A stretch of 64,000 nucleotides of DNA from Misgurnus anguillicaudatus (Eukaryota > Chordata > Actinopteri > Cypriniformes > Cobitidae): assembly GCF_027580225.2 (NCBI RefSeq), contig NC_073352.2, positions 30,064,001 through 30,128,000 on the forward strand, written 5' to 3'. Below are positions 1 to 14,400 of this stretch, piece by piece. How positions within the stretch are numbered: the stretch's first letter is position 1; the number at the start of each line of letters is the position of its first letter. Under the pieces are notes generated by a model. It was not told the DNA's origin, did not search any database, and worked only from the letters and a program-made list of their open reading frames with translations. Both the position numbers and the translations under genes were made by a program.

Positions 1-581
1 CTGTACATCCTGTCACACAGCAGCTTTTAGCCATTATTCTGTTTTTTGTTATAAACCAGAAATGACAAGGAGGCAGCCTCTCCCAATACAAAGTCAATGA
101 AGGCGGATGGATTGTTTTCCCGCCCGGTGGGCGTGGTTTTCAGGTTATGACGCGTTGCGCTCGGTCTCTATTAGAGTTACAACGCTATTTTAAGTAATCT
201 TTTGGCCAAAACAAATGTTTAAATATGCCATTTTGATAATTAAAGATGAATTTAAGGAAAAAATATCGACAGGAATGAAATATAAAAATGTACGCTGAAC
301 TGTTTTTACGGGGCGTTGCTGTCCATGGTGCTGAAATTCAGTCTGTCAGTAAACCCCGCCTACAGTGATCGATACAACGCTGTATTACTATTTAAACACT
401 AGATGGCACGAGATACATACAAAACCAATTCTTAACGATCTGCAGCCATTCCTAGGTGTAAATGCTTTAGTCTATCTAATCATTACACAGAAAACAAGAA
501 GTCTGCGTATTCATTTTACATGTACTGTACAAACGCGAAACTAACAGTAAGTTATATCTTCGACAAGAGTAATAATCAATA

Positions 582-752
582 ATGGAAAATGTTAAATCAC
601 CAGCCACGGCAGATGTTTTACAAGACTTTATTATGCTCGTCATTGAGGACAAAATCAATTGGTCGATTAAGTTTCAGAGGCAGATGTCACGATGCGACCA
701 CTTCAACAGGATAGACGAGGGAGATGACGCAAACGCTGCCCTTTTGCAGTAA
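582..752 (+). CDS. Small ORF, 56 aa, unrecognised
   Basis: ATG at 582 to TAA at 750-752, 56 residues, with an in-frame stop three codons upstream. The protein starts MENVKSPATADVLQ and is mixed in composition with an acidic end (IDEGDDAN). I recognise no domain, signal peptide or membrane segment. It could be a chance ORF, a single-exon micropeptide or a fragment of an exon. Nothing around it (promoter, polyA signal, clear splice site) supports expression. Confidence 0.12.
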   Translation: MENVKSPATADVLQDFIMLVIEDKINWSIKFQRQMSRCDHFNRIDEGDDANAALLQ

Positions 753-1191
753 ATGAGATAAAGATGTGCATGGACAAGCTTAAATGTTCACTGTTCCTTC
801 AAGATTGTAACTAAACCGACATAATCATACGCGACTTGTCATATACCAGTTATGGCTACCCATATTTATTCTTATCTACGATACTAGGATCCGGTTGACA
901 CCAGAGAAGAAGAGAGAACATGATAGCAAAGACATGTGGATAGGCTTTTTTCGTCCTATTGTGACTATCCATATGTTTGTTGTTTCTTACACCACACAAA
1001 AGTGTCTTGTAAAAGATAATTTTGTTGCAAACACTCAAGATTGTGATCTGCATATAACATAAGAAAATACTTTTGGCAAATCCATTGTGTTTGTTTTTAA
1101 CTATTACCCTGTTCTGATACAATATTGAATATTATCACAGATGATAGTCTTATTCATACATCTAAATAATAAACCCTTGTTGTATAAAATC

Positions 1192-1300
1192 AAATCTCTT
1201 TATTGTCACATCACCAAATGCGCATGTGCAGAGAGTGCGTGCTCCATACCAGACAGTTCAGAATACAATTACACATAATTTGCAAATAACAACACACACA
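1192..1300 (+). repeat. LINE/L2-like 3' tail fragment
   Basis: Contains the 'tttattgtcacatcacc ... gctccataccagacag ... gaatacaattacacata' series familiar from teleost interspersed repeats. Recognised from memory, not aligned. Confidence 0.35.
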
Positions 1301-1499
1301 CATAAGTTATACACACACATATGATTGGCTTTCTAAAAAAATGTATGAGGGTAAAGCTATAACATAATTTATGTAATAAGTGCACGTAATAAATACAAAG
1401 TTGCATTGCAATATAAGCTAAGAGGTTACAGCATATAGGGCTTACTGTGAAACTGGTCATCGCCATTATAGCTGTGTCTCTGACACCTCCATGATCAAT

Positions 1500-1655
1500 A
1501 CCATCAGCTACGTCGATCGTTTCATCCCCTCATCCTCATTGGCTGGAAGCGTCTAGAGGAAGGCCCACCTCAAGATCCTAGTGTAACATTTCCTTCAACC
1601 GTATTTCAATCTACTACGCAACTGAACCATACGGACAAAGAAGGTGCTTTGAAAG
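1500..1655 (+). other. sncb: Candidate sncb non-coding exon 1
   Basis: Ends in a strong donor (TTTGAAAG|GTGAGT, exon end 1655). Synuclein genes have a non-coding first exon and the ATG in exon 2, so this position, 0.8 kb upstream of the coding exon, fits. The 5' end is a guess. Confidence 0.3.
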
Positions 1656-2467
1656 GTGAGTTTTGAATCAATGTATATCTTCCCGGATGTAATGCAAATG
1701 TCTTACGTTGTTACGAATTGAGATCGTGTAAAAATACTGCCGGCGCGCTGTAAGGGCACGAGATAAAAGCGATGCGCGCGCTGTCAATGGAAACGGATTT
1801 TATTTGCTCGCGTGCATATTAAATCATTACATGCTGAATGTTAAGCAGCTCATTCATAACAGGAAATTATTTCGTTTTTTGATTGAATTGAAACAGAGTC
1901 GCGTCTGCATCTTGGACATTGGAGAGGTGACACCATATTGCATGTGAGAACGATCCGTCAGATTTTAAATTAAACATCAGTGCCTCGACACGCATTGTGC
2001 CTTTGCTAGTGCAATGCATATAAAGAGTTTAAAATAACGCAAAAACGATGTCATATTCATGCACAACGCAGTTATGTGTTATACTCACTATATAATAAAC
2101 GCATTTTCGCTTTTTATTTACTGTTAATAAAAAACTCACGAGTTTCCGAGAATTAACCATTTCTAGGACACCCTGTACCCCCCGTTAACACTACACAGTC
2201 AGTGAATGGTGTAAATGTTCTCATCTTCTGCATGTTTGGGCAAATAACGGGTTTTATCTTCAGGGAAATTAGACTCATTGTTGCATTGACAGGCTGATAT
2301 TAACACACTCAGCTCGTGCGCTCACGCAAACATACGCGCGCGCACACACACACTCACGCTTGCTCTCGATTTCAATTTAACCCACATTTATACGAAGCTC
2401 TGTAACCGTATCCCTGTTTTCATTGTAACTATCGATTGGTTTCTCTGTTGGATGCAGAGGGGTGAAG

Positions 2468-5400
2468 ATGGATGTTTTCATGAAGGGGCTTTCTAAAGCT
2501 AAAGAAGGTATGGCAGTGGCCGCCGAGAAAACTAAGGAAGGCGTTGCGGTCGCCGCGGAGAAGACCAAGGAAGGCGTGATGTTCGTGGGTAAGACGTTAA
2601 AAGCTCTTTTAAATGCATGCATATCACGAATCAAGGGTGGGCACGGGGCGAGTGGGAGGCACTGTAAAGCCTGCGGGACAGTATTGTGTAATTTTGTGAT
2701 TGGCTGGAGTGTTGGGTGGGGTTTTCTGGGCATCTTACGTTTAACACGTCATGTAATTCGTGATTAATAGAAAAAAAAAATACTCATGCTATCCCATAGG
2801 TATATGACTTCATTTCATCAGTTGAACACAAATGAAAATTAATTTTATATTAAAATGCCACCATATTACTGTATATTGTGGGTCAACATGGTGAAGCTCT
2901 GAAATGCATAGACGTTAAAAAATAAAGCTATCCAAATTACTCATCCGGCACTTGATAAAACTAAACTGTTATTATTAACAGTAATTTTATATACATTTAT
3001 GCCCTTGAAGGGAAAGAATATGTCAATCAATACAATGCACATCTATAAACATATAGGTCAGTGCAGTAATGGTAATGATGGATGCATGCTTCGCCATGTT
3101 GACCCCAATTTTCCCCAAACTGTTACTTTAAAGAACTATCCGTGCACTTAAAAATATAAAGGTTCCTATTAGATGTTAATATTTAGTGTATTAAATAGCA
3201 ATGCGAGGTCTCTGTTTAAGTTTTCAAATATTTTTTCAAATTATTTTTCAGAATTGTCACATCCTTAACTGAGAAATTTCACGTCTATACGTTTCTTCCT
3301 TATAAATGTGCATGTGAAGATAAAATTAAAATACATTTTATTTTGTTCTTGGTTGGCTGTTATTAAATCTTGTTTGTGCATTTTAATTAACAAAATTCCT
3401 ACAAAGTATGTTGTCTCCAAAAAACTTGCATCCTTTTTTTGTCACATTCATAACACATGCGTATTTCCCTTATCTACAGGGTTCCCTTGAAATCCTTAAA
3501 AGTTTGTGAATTTGGGGGGGATTCAAGGCCCTGGGAAGTTTTTAAAAATATAGATACAGTTCATTGAAAGTGCTTGAATCTATTTTATGCAAGAAGTTTT
3601 CTGGGGAAAAAAATCCATATTATTCCCTGTGTAGTGTAGGATAATATCATAAAAACGTGCTAAGCTGTTTGCTTTAAATGCTTATATCTTCTGTATGCGA
3701 ATGTTGATTCATACCAAAATGCTTTTTTGCATAGTTCTGTTTGACACATGAACACATCTCGGGTTACGTATATAACTGTGTTCCCTGAGAAGGGAACGAG
3801 ACGCTGCGTCTCCCTTGCCATACTTCCTGCTTCCCTGTAACGCCGTCTTTGGCAATATTTCAGATAGCGATATACTTCCTGGTTCCCACGTCACCCTGTC
3901 TTTGTTGTTAAGCCTCACCATTGGTTGAATTTGATATACACATTCAGACACACTTACCCCTGGAGACATCCCCAAAGTGTCACCGCAGTGACGCAGCGCG
4001 AGTTCCCTCGAAAGGGAACTGTAACAATGTATCTTAAAAGGTAACATTATGTAACCTTGCTCTCACTTAAAAAAGTGTCTCCACATTTAGTCCTTGAATT
4101 TGAGGGTATTGGACCTGGAAAGTTCTTGAAATGTCCTTGAATTTAAAGTTAACTAAGGTGTGGGAACCCTAAAACTAGAAAACACAAGTGTAGAGATATT
4201 TTTCTCATGTCTAGACTCTATCATCAGCGTTTAGGAAAATGTAAACAGATGGTTCAATATATTTATAATAAATACATTCTCTGAGAAATTATTATTTTTT
4301 TATGGAAAGTCACATACACAATATTGGAATTGCTAAAGCCGGGTACACACCACAAGATAATCGGGCTGAATTTGGGCCGATTTTTCCCCTTACGATAATC
4401 CTAGATAAAGTCCCTATCGTCTTTGTGTTGTGTGGGGTAAACCCAGAGGACAAACGCACACGCACACTGTAGATTTGTCACGTGAAACGAAAAGATACCC
4501 AATCAGAATGCGAGCTGATGAAAGATGAAACCATAACAAAGATTTCTTGTGTTCTCAGCTGAGACTCACGTTTGTGAAGTTAATCTGATCATATAGCGGC
4601 AGTCTACATACTATAGAAACAAACGTGTTAAATCGTGGATTTTTTTCATCATGTTTGTGGTCTCGCCCTAGATTAAGCGAGAGGTTCCATAAAGAGCCTT
4701 TGTCATTAACAAAACACATATTAAAAGATCATATAAAGATAAGTAAAGGTTCGTTTGACGGAAAGGTTCTTCAGGAACAAAAATGGTTCTTCCATGACAT
4801 TGCTATGAAAAACCTATTAGGATCTTTATTTTTAAAAGTGTATGTCTTTTCTTGAAGAGACGATGTTTGGCTTCTATTTATCTTTACTGTGATTATGTAG
4901 TCATAAAATGTGGATATTCATTGCTCTGATATTTGTATTTCAGTGTACTACATGGGATATGTGTGTTCCCTACAAAGCTATATGCATTTTATGAACATCC
5001 TGTTTAATTATAAATAGATTTTACATCTAGAAAATTAAAAGCACTCAAGATGATCTTGGCTGATATTGATTATAGTATAAAATAACAGTCTACAGAGCAT
5101 AAAGAAAACAAACCTAATGTAATTTAATGTCATTAAAAATACATTTATAGCTGGTTAATGTATTTTTCCTAATGTTTATTTGGGAGAGAAATAGCAGTGA
5201 GATACTTGACTTTTGGAGATGATCCAGCATCTCTCTGATATCATGTGGAGTTGGAGAAAAGCAACAGAGGCCACATGTCACATAATTCCATGAGCTCATA
5301 TATGCACGCTAATGTTGACAATAAACTCACGATATGTAAACAGAAAAATTGCTTTATTGTAAACTAAGAGAGAGAGAGAATAAATATCTTTTTAAGCACG

Positions 5401-8400
5401 TCTGACAGTACTGAATGACTGAATGTTGGCCTGCCTGATACCACTTAGATCGGTAAGACGAGAAGTCGATCATGTCTGTTGACCTGTTGTAATCGAGCCG
5501 TCGGACTCTTTGGAGGCCATTTCGGTTTACTTGCAAGCATTCTAGCCAGCCTATCGTTCGATTTTTAGATGAACGAATAATAAAATCCTTCAACATAAAA
5601 ATTCACATCTGTGCCACCACCATTCCAGGGAGAGACGATTAGCCCAGATATCTTGGTTTAGCAGATCTTCGTGTCTGTAGAAGAGGCTTGACATTTTCTT
5701 GCGGTGAACACAAGACCTTACATATGTTGGAGGATCGCGGTGCCCTGGAAAGCTATGCTTGAATGGCCTTATGTGTGTGTGTGTGTGTGAGTACATGGAG
5801 GAGGGGTGAAGGTTGGCTGATAGGTTCTCGTTCTACCTTGGACAGCAGCTGTGCTATCACGCTCTCTCTCTCTCTCTCTCACACATGCAGAAGAGAGGAC
5901 ATACGTGCAGATACATACATGGACCTCTGTGGATGTCATAATGGCTTACTCTGTTTCTTGTGCTTTTCATTCCCTTCATTATATTTTTGTATATTGTATA
6001 TTTAGTGGCGCTAGTGTCTCTAGTACTATTACTTATAGGGATAAAGATTGAATCGAAAGTTTAAGAATTAAACCTAGGCATGTGATTTATACTAGTATTT
6101 AAAGAGCCAGTAAGATGCCAATTGTAAGCGTCCTATCACTGTTTATAAGTCCCGGACAACAGGTTTAAATGCATGCAAGGTCAAAAAACACTGTAATTTC
6201 CTCAAAATATACATTTAAAATTATATTATCCCATTTCTCAGAGATCCCCAAACGATTCGCGTGAAGCCGTTCAACGACTCAGTCTGCCTAAACCCTACTT
6301 GGTCAACTGATAGAGTCTTGGCACAGACCACAGATCAGTGGCACAGACCAACAATAGTGCAACATGTATTGACCTAGTGCTAACATGATTTACTGAGAAG
6401 ACATTATCGACATCAATACACATCATTCATCATTAATCCAAGCAATAAAAACGACGATAGAAACGAACATTTTAAACTCATTTAAGCATTTATGTATATA
6501 GCAAAACCGTAAGTGCGTTAGCCGATTGCTAACGTGACTCTCTGACAGTATATTAAGAGTTTAAACAACGACATCATTCATCATTAAAGGCGGCGTGCAC
6601 AATGTTTCAAAGCCAATGTTGATATTTGAAATCACCTAAACAAACAAGCCCCTACCCCAATAGAATCTGGACCTTCTTTTAAAAGACCCGCCCCACACAT
6701 ACGCAACCCGGCAAGGATGTCGGTTAGTAGACACGCTCCTTACTGCTGATTGGCTATAAGTGTGTTTTGGTAGTCGGCCCGTCTCCTTTTCCAAAGCGTT
6801 TTTCAAACATTGTGCACTCCGCCTTTAATCCACGCAAAAAAAAAACGACGATAGAAACTAACATTTTACACTCATTTAAGAATTTATGTAGCTATAATCA
6901 TACTTACAGGTTGTGGTTAGGAGACGCATGTTGTTTCAAATACAGTGGGTACTGAACCATCTTTCATTGCCAAACGTCTTGAAAAAGTAATTTTAACCAC
7001 TGATTCTTCACAGCCAAACATTTAGTATATCCCTCCCTGAAAAGGTAATTTTAACCACAGATTCTTCATATATCTTCATCCTGTGGTAGTGAAAACAACA
7101 CAAACTGAAAACACAGCATGATATGATGTTTACACATTAACTAGCTGTGGGCAGTTCATATATAGTTTTTTTTTTCCACGGGCAAGGCTGTAGGCGGAGA
7201 TTATTATGCAAAGTGTTTGTGAGTCAGGCAGGAGATTCAATCCATATGTTGACTCGTTTCATCGATTCAGAGTCGACAACCTTCTTTAGAAGCCAACAAC
7301 TTTATTAATCGTGCACTTTTTGGTTCTTTGCACATTGTTTACATAGATGGACAGTAGCATGACACATTGCAATACAGGTCATTTTCGATTTTGGATCTGT
7401 GTGACTCTTTAATGTTTTTGTTTTGCGAAAGTAGATGCCTTTCAGTTCAAAGCAAAAGAGTATGGACAGACAAACGGATGTGACCTCGACAATGCTGTCA
7501 ACCTTAAAGCATCTCTATCAGAAACCTCTATCAGAAAATGAGTTGCCGGTGTGTGTGCAGAAACATCCTGTTATTATACAAATCCATTTATTCTTTTTTG
7601 TGTAATCTCCTTTAAACCACAACAGTCACACAAAACAGGCTGTTGAGGATCCCCTATCAATGTGATGTCACATTGATTACGCCCCACCCATGACAGACTC
7701 CGCCTTATGAGTGCGTAGTTAGACTTTCTGCTAGAGAGGGGAACAGAAGCTTTCTTTGCATTTAAAGAAACACAAAAACCAGGTTTTTTCATTTTCATAC
7801 CAAAGACCATTTTTTATATCACTGAAAACACCTACGTTAGCGGCCCTTTAAAAAACGCAAACACCAAAATACAACTCATCTTTGGATTTAAGAACTTTTC
7901 ATTTATTATTTGCCGTATAATGTTTACTGTGTAGTTTGATTTATTGATTCAGTGATGCATCATTTATTTAATTTCGAATAAACTCCGCCCTCTTGCATTT
8001 AAGTGTGCATGGATGTGCACTTTCAATTTCCATAGCATGAAACAGCAGTTCATCTGTCTTTATTTACCTATTGTGATGTATAGAGGTCCGGACATCGTGT
8101 CATGTGACCCATTTTGTTTACGCCAACATACTGACAGGCAAGGACAGCCGCGAGTGAATATGAAATGATTGGCGCCAGCAGGAGTTTCATGGTGCAATTT
8201 AATTAAAAATATATAGATATGTACATCCAAAACTTTATAGATGAAACATAACAGATTGCTATAATGCCTTTTAATGCGTATCAGCCCTTTTTTTTTTTAC
8301 ATTTTTAAACCATTTCATGTCATTTCAGGGTTACTATTAAACATAAAACCCTTATATAACATGTTGAAATAGTAAGGTTTTAAGGTATAAACAGTTTGGG

Positions 8401-11400
8401 TTAAAATTATTGTTTAACCACTTTGATAAAAGCGTTTAAGCGCTCTGCGTTTGCCTACCAAAATACAAACAAAAAAAAAACGCTTTTTTATACCATCGCT
8501 TTGGCGCCCCCATGGTGCTGTGCCCGTATGCGCTGCATATAGCGCATACCCACTTTTTGCGCCACTGCGAGTAAAATAGTTTTGAAAATGTAGGGTGGGA
8601 CTTAATTTCGTCCATTGGGAACTGATTGGATCGTTGGAATTTGGGCGTTTGCTAACAAAACATGAAGACGATCAATTGCAACGTAGCCCCGCCCTCGCGC
8701 CATAACTTGTGACAGGAAAAATCATTTATGAGGGAGTTGGACTTTAACGTTTTTAATGAAAGATTATGAGGGAGAATTTGAAGAAACTGACCACAGATAA
8801 ATCATTTATATAAAAAAAGAGAAAAATAAGAATCAGACCTTTTTAAAGGAGGACCCAAGTCATATTGAAAATAATATCACAGAAACTTAGATATGGGCTC
8901 TTTTGATATGGGCCAATAAGCAACCACATATCAAACATCTAGGGCACTTTAATTAGTAACACCCTAGAAACCAACTGCAAAGCAATACGCTAAAACCACC
9001 TAGACAATCTAAGCAATCGTTTAGAAAAGCACTGGCACAATAAAGCATCATGACAGAGATTTTACACTGGTTAACACCACTCACATATTCTTAAGTAATC
9101 CGAAAATAAATTTGATCATTTCTGTTTCTGAAAACGAATGCATTTGGCACATTAAGAAAATGCAGTTTGGCATTAAATATTAACTCTCTCTCTCTCTTTA
9201 GTTCACAGGGCTGTACTGTGATCAGTTTGAGATACAGGTTCAATTAACTCTTAATGATTTTTCAGCGAACCTTTAAATGAAGCTACTCTAGTATCTCCAG
9301 CCTCGTATTTCACATTGACTTCCCTACCTTTCTCATGCTTCTACTTCCAGCCTTATCACTGTTCATCTTGAAGACTCATTTACTGTGTTTAACCATCTTC
9401 ACAGACTGCATAAACGATTTTATAATGTACCTTTATGTGCTTTCAGGCAACAAGACCAAAGACAGTGTTGCAACAGGTACGGTGATTCTGCAGATTGTCC
9501 TTTAGTCTTGTCTCGTAAATAATGCATGCGTCTCATTTAAAGTGCATGCAGCCACCATGTGGAACCGAGACAAATAGATCTGTGCCTACTGTAGGTGATA
9601 TTTCACACGACTGTGTTTTCTGTATCATTAGCTGCTGGCCTCCTTATCAAAACATGATATGTCCAATCCCAAGTATTATCACAGTTATTGCTATATTTGG
9701 TGTCGTTTTATTTAGATATAATGCAGCGAGTGCAATGAAGCCATTCGATTGCATGTGAAGTGCTACGTTCTATCAGATAAATACAGAGAAATACTAATAA
9801 TACTAATAATTAAGGAATACATGCAATGCAACATGCTATTTTGCATATATTTGTGGATTTAAAAATAGGTTTCCCCAAACAAATTCAAAATGTTTGTCCT
9901 GTGTGTCTGTGTTGACAATTTGCTGTGTTTGACATTATTCGTCTCTGGGCAGTGGCTGAGAAGACAAAAGAACAAGCCTCACACCTGGGAGGAGCTGTGA
10001 TGTCTGGGGCGGGAAATATCGCTGCTGCCACGGGCTTGGTGAAAAAAGACGAGTTCCCCACTGACATGAACGTAAGTCCTGTTATTAAACGTGAATTGTT
10101 TTTATTTGACATTTATCATTTTATTTTTTAATGTGAGATTTGCTCTACAGTTGAAATCATTGATGAGTAAATGTGTGGTAATAAAAGGGCTGTTGAGCTC
10201 ACATAACACAAGCTGTTTCTGCATTTCTGATGTTAATCTGGAGTGCCTATAGAGTAGTATTACATCCTTTATATCTCCGTCTTTAGTTTAATCAGATTTA
10301 TAAAAGATTGATTAGCTTTACCGATTCTTTCTGATAACATACGAAAAAATGAAGAAGGAGGAGTTACTACCGCGGGAGGAGCGAGTACGAGTCATGCAAC
10401 ACTATAAAACACTGTTTATGTGATACTGTGATATGATGTTTGTAAGTTCTAGGGTCTCCCGCTGATTGACGGGTGGGCGGGGTTTTCTGGGGGAAGTGCC
10501 CATAAAAAGAAGTGATACGTATAGAAACTCCTGAAACGTCAGCTGTATCCGTAATCGAAAAAAAACTTTCCGAAACTTGTATGAACCCTGTGCATTCGAC
10601 ACAGAAATACTCTGTATCACGCCCAACTGCTTTTTTAACACTTTGCCTACGTTTAGCATGAGAAACAACTCTTAAACTGTGTTAATAAATCAGAATGCAT
10701 GAAATACCATTGAACTACCCCTTTAATAAAAGACAAAATAGAAGTTTGTGTTTGCATAATATATTTGTTTGTGTATTGTGTGTGATTATTATATGTATAT
10801 AAATATATACACATATATACATATACATATATATATATTTTTATTTATATATAATATAAAATATAACAAAATCTAAACAAACATATGTTAATGTTTCTTA
10901 AATACATACATGCATTTATATACAAAATAAATACACACAGTGCACACACACTATGCAAAAACAAACTTTTATTTTGTATGCAATTAATTGCGATTATGTT
11001 TTGACAGCTCTAGGTAATAAACATCTGAAAGGTGTTTTGTAGGCTAAGAAAACCAACTGAAATGTATATGTAAGGCTTCCAGATATGGGAACTTTGAAAA
11101 ATATAAAGAACTGTTAAAGCCAGAGAAAAAAATGTAAATGTCTCTCTCTCCCTCGAGACATTACACTTTGCACATTACCTAAAATACAATTTGAACAAAC
11201 TGTGCTATCAAAGCATTTAGTTTATGTGTTAACATTGTGAATGTACTTGCAATGGAAGAAAGGTACAAAAGCTGTCACAAGGACTGCACCCTTTAAAAAG
11301 GTCTTAAAGTTAACATATGTACACATTTGGTACCAATATGTATATAAAATGCAGCATCTTTGTAGTAGAGACAGATTTATAGGTGTGGTTTCCTTAGATT

Positions 11401-14400
11401 TTAACCATCATCAGGCTTTACAATTAATCATTTGTCTTGCGGTAAGTCAGTAATCTCATTACTCAACTAGTGGAGCATAATATATACACACACATATATA
11501 ATACTGTTTGTGCTGTGCTGTTTACAGTTGTGTGCATGAAGCTTACTGTACATAATAAGCCAAGAAAAATGCATGAATTTCTTGTTATTCAGTTAATCTA
11601 TTATCTCAAATCATTTGGAGTGTAGCTTTTGACATAATAAAGGACAGTGTGTGTTGATGGCAGTTAAAGTGTGTGGTTTAGCTGTTTGGGAACATGTGAG
11701 TATGTGTGGGTGGTCAGCGTTAAGTGTGTTACTGGATAGGACTGTGTGATTCATGTTTTTTTTTGTTGTTGTTCTAGAACATGCTTTACATTTTTAACTG
11801 GGTTGTTTTCTCAGGAAAATGTGCATGCTATATGTCCCTATGATTTACTGCTGAGAAAAGTTAAATAGTTTAATAGATTTTATGCACTTTGCACTTTTCT
11901 AAAGGTACTACTTTTGCACCTAAAGATTTCAAATTAGTACCTCAGACATACATATTGGTACCCATTTCAGACATTTCTATATATTATTAAATGGAAACAT
12001 TATATAACATTTTTCTGACAGTGTATGTTGTGTAGGGATGCTCAGCCGTAGATCGGTATCGGTCGATCATCACATTAAATTACTTGATCGGTACTCGCTA
12101 AATTTGCAGATCTCATGAACCAACCTTTTTATTTACTTTTGTCATCATAGGGCTCCTAAATGCTGGTGCAATTTGAGACCATTCTCATGCAGTGCAAGCA
12201 TTTTAACAACCCATTGCCCTTGTGCAACCTGCAAATTTGGATTTCTATCTTTGCCTTTACAGAGATATGTGTATTTTTTATAAGGACGCGCTCCAGTCCT
12301 AACATGCAGCGTGACACATGGAAAGTTTGTTATTTGCATGCGTTTTAAAGTTTTGACAGTTTAAACTTTTATTTTACTTGCAGCTGCTCTTGTCCGTGTT
12401 GCGTACATCCAATGCACGCACACAGACACAGCCTGACATTCAGTACAAGTACAGAGCTTCTTACTTTATAAGACTCAGTTTTTTATTTATTTCATACACT
12501 GAACACTGTACAGTGTTTTTTTACACAGACACAAGCCTTTTTAAAGCATATTTAATTGCTCTGTGCATGCAATATGAATATTTTTTTATTCTCTAATAAA
12601 ACAATAATATACCAGATTAAATAATATAAGAAAGGCAATATATTTGCTATTACTTTATCTAGAAAAAAGTTAACAGTTAACTGTTTCTTAAAAGAAAAAT
12701 CCAGATAATTTACTCACCACCATGTCATCCCAAATGTTGATGTCTTTCTTTGTTCAGTCGAGAAGAAATTATGTTTTTTGAGGAAAACATTCCAGGATTT
12801 TTCTCATTATAATGGACTTTAATAGAGCCCAACACTTAACAGTTTCAACGGAGTTTCAAAGGACTATAAACGATCCCAAACGAGGCATAAGGGTCTTATC
12901 TAGCAAAACGATTGTCATTTTTGACAAGAAAAATAAAAAATACGCACTTTTAAACCACAACTTCTCGTCTATCTCCGGTCCTGTGAAGCGCCAATGCGAC
13001 CTCATGTAATTGCGTAGTGACGTAGAAAGGTCACGTGTTACATATATGAAAGGCACATTTGCGGACCATTTTAAACAGTAAACTGACACAAAGACATTAA
13101 TTAGTATGATTCCACATACAACAACGTTAGAACGGTCTTCTTTCTCCACACTTGTAAACACTGGGGCGGAGTTTCGCATTCATCATCCGTGACCTCTTGA
13201 TGTGATGACGTATTGCCTGAGGTGGCGCTCGGGCGTCACAGGACCGGAGATAGACGAGAAGTTGTGGTTTAAAAGTGCATATTTGTTATTTTTCTTGTCA
13301 AAAATGACAATCGTTTCGCTAGATAAGACCCTTATGCCTCGTTTGGGATCATTTAGCGTCTTTAAAAAAAAAATTAAGTGTTGAGTTAAGTGTTGGGGTC
13401 CATTAAAGTCCATTAAAATAAGAAAAATCCTGAAATGTTTTCCTCAAAAACATAATTTCTTTTCGACTGAACAAAGAAAGACATCAATATTTGGGATGAC
13501 ATGGTGGTGAGTAAATTATCTGGATTTTTTTTTAAGAAAATTGACTAATCCTTTAAAGAATCAGTATTGGACATTGGTATCGATACTCTCTATCGGCTGC
13601 AAAAATTTGAATCGAGCATCCCTAATGCTGACATGTTTGAATTTAAACTGATTTTTAAAAAATAGTTCATGAATAATAAAGGAAATCCAAAGCCTGTTTA
13701 GCCCAACTTCTTAAAGAAGTAGTAGAGTAGTGTGAGTATTTTTTTAATTTTTATATTGTGATGCACAAAAGAAAGAAATGTAGGGTTTGATCTTTTGCCA
13801 TCTAAACCCATTATTAGACATTTTAGTGGCTGTGAAATAGTTTACGAATCTGTCATTCTAGAAGAAATGATAGCGTTTTCTGATTATAACCAATCTGGCT
13901 GTGTGTAAGTTTTGTAGTTTAATGGACCGGCTGTGTATTAATATTAAGACTGTGGACTGGTGAAATATGACCTAAATGGCTGCTATAACTCAGTTTAAAA
14001 ATAAACCTTTCACTGACCCAGAACTGTAAAGAATTTCTGTTTAGGTAATGAGAAATTTTCTTGCTCTCTCCCTCCTTCTCTATAATGCTATAAAATTCAG
14101 TTTGATTAAATATTTATTGCACTCTTATGGGCACATGTAAAATGAATAGCAAAAGAGCATTAGCAGATGCATCATTGATAAAGTCTACATACAGTAACGC
14201 CTCAGCTAGACAGATGCCTACAATGTCAGAAAAAATGGTGTCACTGGGGCACTTTAAAAAGATCCTAATGTGTACCATACAGAAACAGTACCAATATGTA
14301 CCGCTAAGGTACTAATATGCACTCTTTGGTACCAATATTTTCCTCAGGGGTACTAATATAAACTCTATAGGTTCAAACGTGTACATAAGTAAGGGTACCG

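Larger units (their letters stand above)
1..1500. other. Upstream flank of sncb, no confident gene
   Basis: Intergenic sequence. The only small open frame with an unremarkable codon pattern is 582-752 (listed separately). 1192-1300 resembles the 3' end of a fish LINE. I see no splice-supported exon here. Confidence 0.4.
2589..9446. other. sncb intron 2, 6.9 kb, transposon-rich
   Basis: No exon seen. Contains nested repeats at 3478-4170, a 'ggttcttc' element at about 4680-4860, a (TG)n run at 5770-5790, a (CT)n run at 5861-5881, the TTAA-flanked MITE at 6584-6828 and a repeat at 7560-7860. ORFs in this stretch are short and overlap repeats. Confidence 0.5.

Noticed and set aside
2462..2767. 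101-aa ORF read through the sncb exon 2 donor
   Set aside because: After residue 41 of synuclein it runs into the intron; the GTAAGA donor and the next exon at 9447 explain the true protein. The start is the ATG at 2468, not the GTG at 2462.
12812..13413. Mirror-image ORFs of 60-107 aa on both strands
   Set aside because: They arise from the two arms of a palindromic MITE; the proteins are near-identical because the arms are inverted copies.
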